From: Porphyromonadaceae bacterium UBA7042
GTDB lineage: Bacteria > Bacteroidota > Bacteroidia > Bacteroidales > Muribaculaceae
Assembly (NCBI GenBank): GCA_002494015.1
Contig: DLAR01000065.1
Location: 1-47,630, forward strand
DNA length: 47,630 bases
Reading direction: 5' to 3'
Shown here one piece after another: positions 39,065 to 47,558 of this stretch. Under the pieces are notes generated by a model. It saw only the letters and a program-made list of their open reading frames with translations, was not told where the DNA came from and made no database searches. How positions within the stretch are numbered: the stretch's first letter is position 1; the number at the start of each line of letters is the position of its first letter. The position numbers and the translations under genes are program-made.

Positions 39065-40978
39065 ATGACTACACTCAAGAAAACTTCTTTATCCGACATC
39101 CCGTTTCATGCCTCTGTCAACGATTTCGGCACCGAGCGTTATGTCAACGGACTTATAAAATTCATACGTAATTCGTCGGCACCCATCACTATCGCCCTTC
39201 AGGGGGAATGGGGCAGTGGAAAAACATCGCTGATGAATCGCCTTGACAAGGCTCTTTGCGGCCCTGCGGGCGATTTTACGGGAATAAACATCAACACATG
39301 GGAGTATTCGATGCTTTCTACTCCCGAGGTGACAGTTGTAAAAATTATTCAGAAACTGGTGGCATCCCTTGCCGAGCCATCGATGAAAGAAAAGGTAGGC
39401 CGTTTTTTCAGCAAGTTCAGCCGCTCGGCCATCAAAGCCGGGGCCGGAGTGTTTACTAACGGGGTTGAGATTGTCGATGACATTTTTGACGGTCTTGCCG
39501 GCCAGAAAGAGTCGGATCTTGAACAACTCAGAACTGTGCTTGAGGAAAGTATTGAAAAAATGCTTGCCACAAAGGGAAAACACGGCATTATCGTGTTTAT
39601 AGACGACCTTGACCGACTGAATCCGCCTGTGGCTGTGGAGATTCTCGAATTGCTCAAAAATATTTTTTCGTTAAAAAACTGTATTTTTGTGCTTGCAATC
39701 GATTATGAGGTTGTCGTCAAGGGTCTGAAACCGAAATTCGGCGAGCTGTCGCCTGCTAACGAGCGCGAATTCAGGTCATTTTTTGACAAAATCATACAGG
39801 TGCCATTCTCTCTGCCTGTCAACAACTATCATCCGATGGAGTTTGTGCTCGATTCACTTGTCAACATCGGCTACATATCGATTGCCGAAAAAGGAGACCC
39901 CGAGTTCAAAGAGTTGTTTGGCAAAATTGTTGACTGGTCGGTCGGGAAGAATCCCCGCTCGATAAAACGCCTCATAAATACATTGTCGCTGCTTGACTGC
40001 ATCGCGCAATGCGGTACTGACAACGACAAGTTCTCACATTCGCGCGAGGCAAAAATCATCAACTTTGCCATTGTTGCCACGCAGGTGTGTTATCCGCAGA
40101 TTTATCGTATGCTCTCGCTACAGCCTGATTTCACGACGTGGGGCGAAGACATTGCGACCCGCATGAACCTTTCGGTCGAGAGGCGTGAATGGGGTGATTA
40201 CAAGTGGGAGGAGATTCTTGATGCGGCATGTTCGCTCGACCAGTTCATGATGCAGCATCAGAATGACATCGATTCATTGCTCAACTTGATTTACGAGACC
40301 GGAACCAAGGATGGCAGCGGTGACTTTGAAAAAAACATCCGCAAGATTATTGACAAATCATCAGTGACCGGAATCAGCTCGGGGGTTACGGTGCAAGAAC
40401 TTGACCGCAAGAATGTCATGGGCAAACTGCATTCAGGCGTTTTGAACCATATTGCAGCCGTGCGTCCCGACATAAAGAATATCTGGACCAAGCGCAATAC
40501 GGGCAACGGCGGTTTCTATATAAAGGTAAATGCAGCCAATACGCTCGACAATGTTCTGAAACTGTATGCTGAAGACAATAAGGTTGTGTGCCAGTTGTGG
40601 CTCGATTGCTGGATTCGCCGTCCTGAGGGCGCGGGTGGGGATGTCAACGTGGCCCAATTGCTGTCTGACGGGCGTTTCAATAACGCTGTCGAAACATTTG
40701 ACAGGGTATTGACCCCGCTGTTGAAATTGTGGTATTTCAGTGGCAAGGAAATTGACGGACATCGATTCAGAAGCTACCGCGAGGAACTGCTTTACCGCCA
40801 CGAAATGGATTATCTGGGGGATGCCATATCATTCAATCCCGAATACTGGATAAAGCTTGACCGCCCGTCTGACTACGAAGACGCGGGAATTGTCGCCGCA
40901 ATCGCCGACATTATCATTGCCACCTACGACATGCGCCTCGCCGCCCTCGACTTCGCCTCGCCTCGCCAAGAATCTTGA
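39065..40978 (+). CDS. KAP family P-loop NTPase
   Basis: The protein has 637 residues. KAP NTPase domain over about 15-380: Walker A LQGEWGSGKTS (45-55), Walker B IIVFIDDLDRLNPP and the sensor region AIDYEVVVKGL. KAP proteins usually carry membrane helices inserted after Walker A; here the stretch FSRSAIKAGAGVFTNGVEIV is only weakly hydrophobic. The C-terminal 250 residues are of unknown fold, with a beta-rich WLDCWIRR section. KAP NTPases occur in animal membrane signalling and in bacterial, often phage-defence or plasmid-linked, loci. No other defence gene is adjacent, so a defence role is inference only. Confidence 0.85.
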   Translation: MTTLKKTSLSDIPFHASVNDFGTERYVNGLIKFIRNSSAPITIALQGEWGSGKTSLMNRLDKALCGPAGDFTGININTWEYSMLSTPEVTVVKIIQKLVASLAEPSMKEKVGRFFSKFSRSAIKAGAGVFTNGVEIVDDIFDGLAGQKESDLEQLRTVLEESIEKMLATKGKHGIIVFIDDLDRLNPPVAVEILELLKNIFSLKNCIFVLAIDYEVVVKGLKPKFGELSPANEREFRSFFDKIIQVPFSLPVNNYHPMEFVLDSLVNIGYISIAEKGDPEFKELFGKIVDWSVGKNPRSIKRLINTLSLLDCIAQCGTDNDKFSHSREAKIINFAIVATQVCYPQIYRMLSLQPDFTTWGEDIATRMNLSVERREWGDYKWEEILDAACSLDQFMMQHQNDIDSLLNLIYETGTKDGSGDFEKNIRKIIDKSSVTGISSGVTVQELDRKNVMGKLHSGVLNHIAAVRPDIKNIWTKRNTGNGGFYIKVNAANTLDNVLKLYAEDNKVVCQLWLDCWIRRPEGAGGDVNVAQLLSDGRFNNAVETFDRVLTPLLKLWYFSGKEIDGHRFRSYREELLYRHEMDYLGDAISFNPEYWIKLDRPSDYEDAGIVAAIADIIIATYDMRLAALDFASPRQES

Positions 40979-41021
40979 TTGGTTCCCAACGGCAATGATG
41001 CGCCCGGTGTCATTTTCTGCA

Positions 41022-41051
41022 TTGGAATCTCGCGATTTATTGGTAACTTTG
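41022..41051 (+). promoter_or_regulatory. Promoter of recF operon, leaderless
   Basis: -33 TTG (41022-41024), 19 bp, -7 TAACTTTG (41044-41051). The predicted start is 41058, one base before ATG 41059. Confidence 0.8.
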
Positions 41052-41058
41052 CAGTGTT

Positions 41059-42168
41059 ATGGAACTGAAACGGCTTTCATTGACCAATTTCAAAAACATT
41101 GCTTCGGCTCAGCTGGAGTTTTCGTCCAAAATCAACGGCTTTTTGGGCAATAATGGCATGGGAAAGAGTAATCTGCTCGATGCTGTCTACACACTGAGTC
41201 TCACCAAGAGTTTCAGCGGTGTGCCTGACCGTATGCTCATCATGCGTGGTGAGGATTTTTCCATTGTCAAGGGAGAATATACCCGGCGCGGGGTCGAGGA
41301 AGATTTGTTGATGGGGCTCGGAACAGGACGGCGCAAGAGCCTGAAACGACGAGGAAAGGAATATCCGCGCCTGAGCAGCCACATCGGGGCATTCCCGCTT
41401 GTGATGGTCGCGCCTCAGGACATCGACCTTATCCGAGGCAGCGGTGAGGAACGCCGCCGGTGGATGGATGTCATCATCAGTCAGGGTGATGCTGTCTACC
41501 TCGACAACCTTATCCGCTACAACCACGCGCTTGAACAGCGCAACAAGTTGTTGCGCGACGGGCGTGTCGACCCGGCACTCTACGATGCGGTCGAGATTCC
41601 GATGGAGATGGCGGCGGCCTATATCGCCCGGACGCGCAAGGAATGGATTGACAGGCTGACCCTGATTTTCGACCGTCACTACGGGGCGATAGCCGGGTGC
41701 GACGGGGAACATGTGACGCTGACATACGAAAGTTCGCTTGCCGACCCTGCCGTATCGCTGTCAACGCTGCTTGACAGTGCGCGCCGCCATGACGAAATAG
41801 TGCGCCATACCTCGGTCGGGATTCACCGCGACGACATCGGAATGGATCTTGACGGCATGCCGATGAGGCGTACCGGCAGTCAAGGGCAGTGCAAGACTTT
41901 TACAATAGCCTTGCGCATGGCCCAGTATGAGTTTCTGCACGAGGCCACCGGCCTGCGCCCGTTGCTGTTGCTCGACGATATATTTGACAAACTCGATGCC
42001 TCGCGCGTGGAGAGGATTGTCGAAATGGTCACCGGCGACAGTTTCGGACAGATTTTTATAACCGACACCAACCGCACCCATCTTGACGAGATAATGACCC
42101 GTACCGGGGGAGACTACAGGCTGTGGAGCGTCGAAAACGGTGTGTTCACCCCTCGACATCAGTCATGA
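41059..42168 (+). CDS. recF: DNA replication and repair protein RecF
   Basis: An SMC-like ATPase that helps RecOR load RecA at gaps. The 369 residues have Walker A GNNGMGKSNLLDAVY, the FPLVMVAPQDIDLIRGS motif, the signature GSQGQCKTFTIALRMAQ and Walker B PLLLLDDIFDKLDASR. It starts the operon recF-dciA-thioesterase-rRNA methyltransferase. Its stop overlaps the dciA start as ATGA. In many bacteria recF lies with dnaA and dnaN; here it is with dciA, a usual Bacteroidetes order. Confidence 0.96.
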   Translation: MELKRLSLTNFKNIASAQLEFSSKINGFLGNNGMGKSNLLDAVYTLSLTKSFSGVPDRMLIMRGEDFSIVKGEYTRRGVEEDLLMGLGTGRRKSLKRRGKEYPRLSSHIGAFPLVMVAPQDIDLIRGSGEERRRWMDVIISQGDAVYLDNLIRYNHALEQRNKLLRDGRVDPALYDAVEIPMEMAAAYIARTRKEWIDRLTLIFDRHYGAIAGCDGEHVTLTYESSLADPAVSLSTLLDSARRHDEIVRHTSVGIHRDDIGMDLDGMPMRRTGSQGQCKTFTIALRMAQYEFLHEATGLRPLLLLDDIFDKLDASRVERIVEMVTGDSFGQIFITDTNRTHLDEIMTRTGGDYRLWSVENGVFTPRHQS

Positions 42169-42455
42169 AACGCACTTATCCGCGCCAGATAGGCGACATA
42201 ATTACCGACGCGCTCGACCGTTACGGGCTTAACGACCGCCTTGACGAGCACCGAGTGTGCGCGCTGTGGCCCGAGGTTGTCGGTCAGGGTATAAACCGCT
42301 ACACGGTCAAGCGGTATGTCGACCACGGAGTGTTGCATGTCCACATCACGTCGGGACCGCTTAAAAACGAATTGTCATTTAACCGCGCCGCACTCGTGTC
42401 GGCTTTAAACTCAGCCGCCGGGAGCGACGTTATAACCGATATAGTATTTCACTAA
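42165..42455 (+). CDS. DciA-like DUF721 protein (replicative helicase loader)
   Basis: The product is 96 residues from ATG 42165, overlapping the recF stop; the in-frame ATG 14 codons upstream lies inside recF. The DUF721 core (IGDIITDALDRYGLNDRLDEHRVCALWPEVVGQGINRYT, then VLHVHITSGPLKNELSFNR) is complete. DciA loads the DnaB helicase in bacteria lacking DnaC/DnaI. Translational coupling to recF fits a replication role. Confidence 0.85.
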   Translation: MKRTYPRQIGDIITDALDRYGLNDRLDEHRVCALWPEVVGQGINRYTVKRYVDHGVLHVHITSGPLKNELSFNRAALVSALNSAAGSDVITDIVFH

Positions 42456-42464
42456 GCATATATA

Positions 42465-42920
42465 ATGAATAATAATCCGCGTGTGCCCGAGGCCGCGTTT
42501 GAGTTCCGTCACCGTCTGCCGGTGCAACTCCGCATCAACGACATCGATTTTCTCGGACATTTGAACAACATCGTTTACCTCTCGCTCTTTGACCTCGGAA
42601 AAGCGAGGTATTTTGAAGAAATTATGGGAGGGCCTATCTCGGCTGACAATGCGTCGCTCGTCATTGTCAATATCAATATCGACTTTTTCGCTGCTACATT
42701 CTTTGACGAGCCGGTCGAGGTGTGGACCGCCATTGCCTCGGTGGGCGACCGCAGTGTGAAACTGGAACAGCGGCTTGTCAATTCGACGACCGGAGAGGTC
42801 AAAAGCATCTGCCGGACGGTCATGGCGGGATTTGATCCCAAGACCAACCAAGGCGCGCCGCTCAACGAGGAGTGGGTCGAAAAGGCTGCCGGTTTTGAAG
42901 GGCGTAGGTTGAGAGGCTGA
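42465..42920 (+). CDS. Hot-dog fold acyl-CoA thioesterase (4HBT-like)
   Basis: The product is 151 residues: a single hot-dog domain with the 4HBT motif RINDIDFLGHLNNIVYLSLFD, where the conserved Asp before HLNN lies in the usual active-site position. It would hydrolyse an acyl-CoA or acyl-ACP; the substrate is unknown. It lies 9 bp after dciA and 4 bp before the rRNA methyltransferase gene, so it is in the operon by spacing, with no obvious functional tie. Confidence 0.85.
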   Translation: MNNNPRVPEAAFEFRHRLPVQLRINDIDFLGHLNNIVYLSLFDLGKARYFEEIMGGPISADNASLVIVNINIDFFAATFFDEPVEVWTAIASVGDRSVKLEQRLVNSTTGEVKSICRTVMAGFDPKTNQGAPLNEEWVEKAAGFEGRRLRG

Positions 42921-42924
42921 GAGT

Positions 42925-44277
42925 ATGCTTAATCTTGATTTTATTAAAACAATCGAGTGCTTCCCGGGACTGTCAGAAACGTTGGGAACCGGCTCTCCTG
43001 AAGTATCGATTCGTTTCAACCGTGCGAAAAATGTCGGAATCACGCTCCCCGGGCCTGTGCCGTGGAGTGCCGGGCGCGGCACATATCTGTCAGAGAGGCC
43101 GGTGTTTACGCTTGACCCTGCATTGCACCAAGGACGCTACTATGTTCAGGAGGCATCCTCGATGTTTCACGGTCATGTCGTTGCCGCGCTGACTGCCGGT
43201 GCCATCGGTCCGCTCGTAGTGGTTGATGCCTGCGCGGCCCCCGGAGGTAAGACGACGGCGGTAATAGACTCGCTGCCCGAAGGGTCGCTGATGATAGCCA
43301 ACGAGTATGTCCCGGCCCGAGCGTCGGTCTTGCGCGAAAACATTATAAAATGGGGTTATCCGGCGGCGATAGTGACACGGGGTGACACGGCCTCTATTGC
43401 GAAGCTCGGTCCCGTGGCCGACATCGTCGTGGCCGACGTACCGTGTTCGGGCGAAGGAATGATGCGGAAAGATGCCGAGGCTGTCACACAGTGGTGTCCC
43501 GCGCTTGTCGGGCAATGCGTGTCGAGGCAACGCGAGATTGTCACCAATCTGTGGGATGTCCTGAAACCGGGCGGGTTAATGATTTACAGCACATGCACGT
43601 TCAACCGCCACGAAAATGAGGAAATGATCAGCTATGTTATCGACGAATTGGGAGGTGAAAGCGTCACGGTTCCCGGCATTGACCCATCATGGGGCATCGC
43701 GCCCGGAGTCGGTACTGCTGCATATTGCTACCGTTTTATGCCGCATCTTCTGCGAGGCGAGGGACTTTTTGTGTCGGTTGTAAGAAAACCGGGAGAATCG
43801 GGCCGCGAAAAGTTTAAGTCCCGTTCTGCAAAAGGGGGCAAAACTGCTGTTATACCTGCCGATGTAAAAAAATATATCTCGGGAGTAGCCGAAATGGAAT
43901 GGAGCATGAGTCCCGACGGCCGCATCAATGCTTTTCCGTCCCGCTGGGTTCCGTTGCTGCAATCGGTTGAGAAAAATCTGTCGGTGATACATCATGGCAT
44001 AGTTGTCGGGCGAACAAAAGGCCGCGACATCCTTCCCGACCAGTCGCTTGCGATGTCAACAGTCCTCTCGCCGTCGGCATTCCCCCGCGTGGAATTAGAC
44101 CGAGACACCGCGCTTGCCTATTTGCGCTGCGAGGCAATATCCTTGCCATCCGACACCCCGCGGGGCCATGTACTTGCCACCTATAATAATGTTCCGCTCG
44201 GTTTTGTCAAAAACCTCGGAAACCGAGCCAACAATCTCTACCCTAAAGAGTGGAGGATTCTGATGAAAGGAAATTAA
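42925..44277 (+). CDS. rRNA cytosine-C5 methyltransferase (RsmF/YebU-like)
   Basis: A NOL1/NOP2/Sun family enzyme of 450 residues. The SAM motif is DACAAPGGKTTA (101-112); the two catalytic Cys are C174 in ADVPCSGEGMMRK and C224 in YSTCTFNRHENEE. A C-terminal PUA-like RNA-binding part follows (residues 300-450), as in RsmF, which makes m5C1407 in 16S rRNA. The exact site here is inferred. It ends the recF operon before the hairpin at 44313-44375. Confidence 0.9.
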   Translation: MLNLDFIKTIECFPGLSETLGTGSPEVSIRFNRAKNVGITLPGPVPWSAGRGTYLSERPVFTLDPALHQGRYYVQEASSMFHGHVVAALTAGAIGPLVVVDACAAPGGKTTAVIDSLPEGSLMIANEYVPARASVLRENIIKWGYPAAIVTRGDTASIAKLGPVADIVVADVPCSGEGMMRKDAEAVTQWCPALVGQCVSRQREIVTNLWDVLKPGGLMIYSTCTFNRHENEEMISYVIDELGGESVTVPGIDPSWGIAPGVGTAAYCYRFMPHLLRGEGLFVSVVRKPGESGREKFKSRSAKGGKTAVIPADVKKYISGVAEMEWSMSPDGRINAFPSRWVPLLQSVEKNLSVIHHGIVVGRTKGRDILPDQSLAMSTVLSPSAFPRVELDRDTALAYLRCEAISLPSDTPRGHVLATYNNVPLGFVKNLGNRANNLYPKEWRILMKGN

Positions 44278-44312
44278 CAGTGAAAGGAATTGACGGTGAA
44301 GGGTGAAACGTA

Positions 44313-44375
44313 AAAGGTGAAGGCTGAAGATAATAGTTCTGTTTCAAAAATCTATTATCTTCACCCTTCACCTTT
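44313..44375. terminator. 24-bp hairpin between convergent genes
   Basis: Arms 44313-44336 and 44352-44375 pair over 24 positions with one C-C mismatch around a 15-nt loop. It is built from GGTGAAG heptamers and their complement and is flanked by only short T runs; probably a bidirectional terminator for the rRNA methyltransferase and HepT genes. Confidence 0.6.
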
Positions 44376-44381
44376 CACCTT

Positions 44382-44756
44382 TCAATCTTTATTTTCGGAG
44401 TTGTATAACTCTTCATATTCGACAATGACTCTTTCAATGTCTTTTTTCAATTCCGGGATATGCCGTATTACTAAGCTCCAAAGAAAATCAGGCTGTACAT
44501 TGTCGTAGGCATGTATAATTCTGTTGCGTGTATCGATTATTGCTCGCGCATTGGGTATTTCCACGGTTGAATCAATCTTTCTGATTCGATTAATGGCTTC
44601 TCCCATTATTTCTACCTTACGCTCGACAACGCATCTACGCATTATGTCTTTCTCAAATAAATCGTATCTATTTGGAAAGTCAATAAAGCAACTTTGCATG
44701 TCATCGATTGCATCCAGCACATCTTGTAGATAAGTTAAAACTTCTTCTTTAGCCAT
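44382..44756 (-). CDS. HepT-like RNase toxin (DUF86)
   Basis: The protein is 124 residues, all helical. The HEPN catalytic motif RX4HXY is intact: R77, H82 and Y84 in TRNRIIHAYD. Also KVEIMGEAINRIRK near residue 48. HepT is an RNase that inhibits growth; the partner MntA neutralises it by adding AMP to the motif tyrosine, as shown for the Shewanella pair. It overlaps the antitoxin gene by 8 bp on the same strand, so the pair is translated together. Confidence 0.9.
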   Translation of the reverse strand: MAKEEVLTYLQDVLDAIDDMQSCFIDFPNRYDLFEKDIMRRCVVERKVEIMGEAINRIRKIDSTVEIPNARAIIDTRNRIIHAYDNVQPDFLWSLVIRHIPELKKDIERVIVEYEELYNSENKD

Positions 44757-45054
44757 AAATCATCTGTTTGGTGCGGTTTACATTGGCAATGAAGTATTTG
44801 TTTCGGAGTCCTTTTTCTTCGATTAGGTCAACCTTGCGGTTAAATAACAACTCTAATGCGTCACGCAGTCCGAAGTAATTGCTGACATAATCAAATTTCG
44901 CATGGTCTATCGGTTCAAAATCCACAAGTAAGTCCACATCACTTTGGTCGTTGAATTTATCTGTAAGGATAGATCCAAAGACGGCCAAGGTTTTTACCTT
45001 GTGTTTCCGGCAAAGGTCAAAGATACGTTGTAGATTTAGTTCGATTAACTTCAT
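44749..45054 (-). CDS. MntA-like nucleotidyltransferase antitoxin
   Basis: The protein has 101 residues of the minimal nucleotidyltransferase fold: FGSILTDKFNDQSDVDLLVDF gives the GSX10DXD motif (G27, S28, D39, D41). The third Asp-containing strand is at KVDLIEEKGL. It is expected to AMPylate the HepT toxin of the overlapping gene. It is upstream of the toxin, the usual order. Promoter -7 box at 45074-45081. Confidence 0.9.
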   Translation of the reverse strand: MKLIELNLQRIFDLCRKHKVKTLAVFGSILTDKFNDQSDVDLLVDFEPIDHAKFDYVSNYFGLRDALELLFNRKVDLIEEKGLRNKYFIANVNRTKQMIYG

Positions 45055-45073
45055 ATACTGAGTATTAGTAATG

Positions 45074-45081
45074 CAAATTTA
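45074..45081 (-). promoter_or_regulatory. -7 box TAAATTTG for mntA-hepT
   Basis: Consensus match on the minus strand; start near 45067 gives a 13-nt leader. No -33 match. Confidence 0.55.
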
Positions 45082-45134
45082 ACGATTCTTTCTAAATAAA
45101 GAGACATGTCGGGTCTGGAAATCTTTATCCTTCA

Positions 45135-45160
45135 CCATTGCCGGCTTTTGCCCGCAACGG
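45135..45160. repeat. Imperfect hairpin after the MscS gene
   Basis: CCATTGCCGGC and GCCCGCAACGG pair at 9 of 11 positions around TTTT. No T-tract on the minus strand; a transcript-end role is possible but weak. Confidence 0.35.
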
Positions 45161-46249
45161 CTATGAGTGCGTTACATGCACATCCATCTGCGGGAATGGG
45201 AAGGAGATGCCTGCGGCTGCGGGGAGCTCGTTGTAGAATCTTTCGTTGAAGTCAAAGAACACGCCCCAATAGTCGGCTGACGCAACCCATGCGCGCACTG
45301 TCAGGTCAACGCTCGATGCCCCGAGCGACGCGAGTTTCACAACCGGGGTGCGGTCAACAGGTGTAGGAACCAGACGGGGACGGTTGTTGCGGCGGGCGGC
45401 CTTGCGTGCCTCGCGGGCAGCGATGTGGGCCGCATCGCGCTTGAAAAGTTTGTCCCAGAAAGTGCGTTTCACCTCGGCGGGAACAGCAACCGCGTTTTCG
45501 GCAGCTTCGGCCGCCTCTTTTTCCTCCATTGTCGTGCCCGGATTGTTGTCCATGCCGGTCAGGATGCGGCTGTCTTGAGCAAGCATGTCGAGAATGGCCT
45601 TGCGTGCGGCCTCGACATTGTCGCCATAAGAAATCGAAATCGTCCAGTCGACGCGGCGCAGTGCCTGACGGGAGTAGTTGTTGATGGAGCCGGTCGAAAG
45701 TCCGCCGTTGGGGATGATTATCGATTTATTGTCGGCTGTGCATATTATCGTGTTGAATATTTCAATCTCGGTAACGGTGCCGGCATACCCCTGAGCCTCG
45801 ATGTAGTCTCCGATGCGGTAGGGTTTAAGAAGCAGGATGAGGACACCGCCCGCGAAGTTCTGCAAAGTGCCGCTGAGAGCCATACCGATAGCGACACCGG
45901 CCGAGGCAAAGAGTGCGAGAAACGAGCTTGTCTCGATGCCGAGGATTCCGATAACCGTTACGATGAGGATAAAATAAAGCACTATGCGCACAAGCGAGAG
46001 GACAAATGTCGTCAGCGACTTGTCTATGTTGCGCTTGACCATTATTGCCTCCACGAGGTTGTAGAGCTTTCTTATGATAAATTTACCGACGTAAAATACA
46101 AATATGGCAATGGCAAGCGAGATGGCAAACTGCACCATATTGTGGGCAACTTTGTCAATCAGGTCATCAAGCGACAATGTTTTCAACGCTTTGAGACCCT
46201 CGTCGGATGTAACTGTGGGAGCTGCGGCAGGATCGGTGGTCTGAAACAT
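45161..46249 (-). CDS. MscS family mechanosensitive channel with a cytoplasmic insertion
   Basis: The protein has 362 residues: three membrane helices (about 40-60, 82-102 and 107-140), TM3 having the pore pattern ALFASAGVAIGMALSGTLQNFAGGVLILLLKPYRIGDYI, followed by the MscS beta-domain (VTEIEIFNTIICTADNKSIIIPNGGLS). After GDNVEAARKAIL it carries an insert of about 65 residues (about 236-300), rich in Ala/Glu and then Arg/Lys (KEAAEAAENA, AAREARKAARRNNR), before the C-terminal alpha/beta domain resumes with LASLGASSVDLTVRAWV. It releases osmolytes on hypo-osmotic shock; the insert would sit in the cytoplasmic vestibule. Confidence 0.9.
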   Translation of the reverse strand: MFQTTDPAAAPTVTSDEGLKALKTLSLDDLIDKVAHNMVQFAISLAIAIFVFYVGKFIIRKLYNLVEAIMVKRNIDKSLTTFVLSLVRIVLYFILIVTVIGILGIETSSFLALFASAGVAIGMALSGTLQNFAGGVLILLLKPYRIGDYIEAQGYAGTVTEIEIFNTIICTADNKSIIIPNGGLSTGSINNYSRQALRRVDWTISISYGDNVEAARKAILDMLAQDSRILTGMDNNPGTTMEEKEAAEAAENAVAVPAEVKRTFWDKLFKRDAAHIAAREARKAARRNNRPRLVPTPVDRTPVVKLASLGASSVDLTVRAWVASADYWGVFFDFNERFYNELPAAAGISFPFPQMDVHVTHS

Positions 46250-46263
46250 GAGATGATAAATTT

Positions 46264-46340
46264 TAAAGGTGAAAGGTGAAGGTAATATTTTCGTTGTACC
46301 TAAACCATTATTTCAACTTCAGATTGCGAAAGTTGAGTTA
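46264..46340. repeat. Degenerate repeat unit including the clostripain-like gene's stop codon
   Basis: Aligns with 32893-32998 through AAAGGTGAAG, TAAACC, and GATTGCGAAAGTTGA followed by the stop trinucleotide. Confidence 0.5.
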
Positions 46341-47558
46341 ATTGTTGAAAACCGGGGCTGTTGATATAACGTCGCGGTACCAGCTTTGGTTTTTATATCC
46401 GCGATAAGTGGCTTCGGAGGGTTGCATGATTATGAAACATCCAAGTCCGCAGTAGGTTGACATCGGGAGGTCGCCAAACAATACCGGGGTCGTGGCTGCA
46501 TAAATGACACACTCGTCAAATGCTGATTCCCATCGTGCCAGAAGCGTGCCCCGTGTCGTGTCGTCTATCGCTGCGGCGGCAAGCATCGTGGAAATGTATT
46601 CCTTCATGTCATAAAGGGAGCATATGGGAATCGAGGGGCGGTCATAGGGCTGCACTTTCCAGTAACTGACATCAAAGTTGACAAATCCCGCTGCCATTAT
46701 CTCGCGGGTAGCCTCGGCGAGCCGGTCAAATCCCGAAGTGTCGTAGACCGAAATGGCGCATGTGCGTTTGTCGCCTGTCAGCGCGTCATACCACCGGAAC
46801 GTGTTCTGAGCGGCACCGACAAGGTCGGCACCTCCGGGGGGAACCGCGAAAAACAACGGCACGTTCTGGTCGTAGGGCATACCGTTGAGCGGCAGCTCGG
46901 TTCCCGAGGCAACAATCCGGCGGGTGACGTTTCTAAGCTCGTAGACAACCTCGACAGTCCCCATCAGGCAGCAGTCAAAGTATATCCATGAGAAATTCTG
47001 CCCTTCAAGTGCCCCGGCAAGGTCGATGACTTTCATTGTCTTGTTACGGTCCTGACCAAACGCACGTTTCACGCCGCCTTGTGACGAGGCGACACGCGGT
47101 TCCAGCCATCCGTCGCCGTGGCTCCACAACACGAGGCCGTAATCTTCGGCTGAGGCAAAACGACGCATGTCGTCACAGACCTCGCGCATCCGGGCCGGGT
47201 CGGTAGAAAAAACGTCGGGGTTGTCGGAATAGCGTTTAAGAGTATCGATGCCGTTTTTTGTAATATTCAGCAACAGCGGGACATTACCTGTGGCGGTGCC
47301 GCGCCGGTTGTGGTAGACGAGGAGATTGCCGCCGTTCAGTCCGCCGGCCTTGGCTGCTGCCAGCATCTCGTCGATGTCGAGGCGGTCATATCCCATCGCC
47401 CCCAGCGAGTTGTCGGCAACCATGTAGACAAGGACAGTGCGGTTTACATTTGGAATCTCAGGGCCGTCCCCTTTTTCAACGCATGACGACAGTGCCGCCG
47501 ACATTGCAGCCAGCAGCAACAGAAAGAAAACATGTTGCTGTATAAGAAGATGTTTCAT
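46338..47558 (-). CDS. Clostripain-family (C11) cysteine peptidase, lipoprotein
   Basis: The product is 406 residues from ATG 47558, giving a lipoprotein signal (MKHLLIQQHVFFLLLLAAMS...SSC). The upstream in-frame ATG at 47624 would place 22 odd residues before the signal. Caspase-fold features: VLVYMVADNSLG, catalytic His in LVLWSHGDGW and catalytic Cys in IYFDCCLMGTVEVVYEL. C11 members cleave after Arg or Lys and are common secreted proteases of gut Bacteroidales. The lipidation suggests anchoring on the outer membrane. The MscS gene follows after 88 bp on the same strand and may be cotranscribed. Confidence 0.88.
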   Translation of the reverse strand: MKHLLIQQHVFFLLLLAAMSAALSSCVEKGDGPEIPNVNRTVLVYMVADNSLGAMGYDRLDIDEMLAAAKAGGLNGGNLLVYHNRRGTATGNVPLLLNITKNGIDTLKRYSDNPDVFSTDPARMREVCDDMRRFASAEDYGLVLWSHGDGWLEPRVASSQGGVKRAFGQDRNKTMKVIDLAGALEGQNFSWIYFDCCLMGTVEVVYELRNVTRRIVASGTELPLNGMPYDQNVPLFFAVPPGGADLVGAAQNTFRWYDALTGDKRTCAISVYDTSGFDRLAEATREIMAAGFVNFDVSYWKVQPYDRPSIPICSLYDMKEYISTMLAAAAIDDTTRGTLLARWESAFDECVIYAATTPVLFGDLPMSTYCGLGCFIIMQPSEATYRGYKNQSWYRDVISTAPVFNN

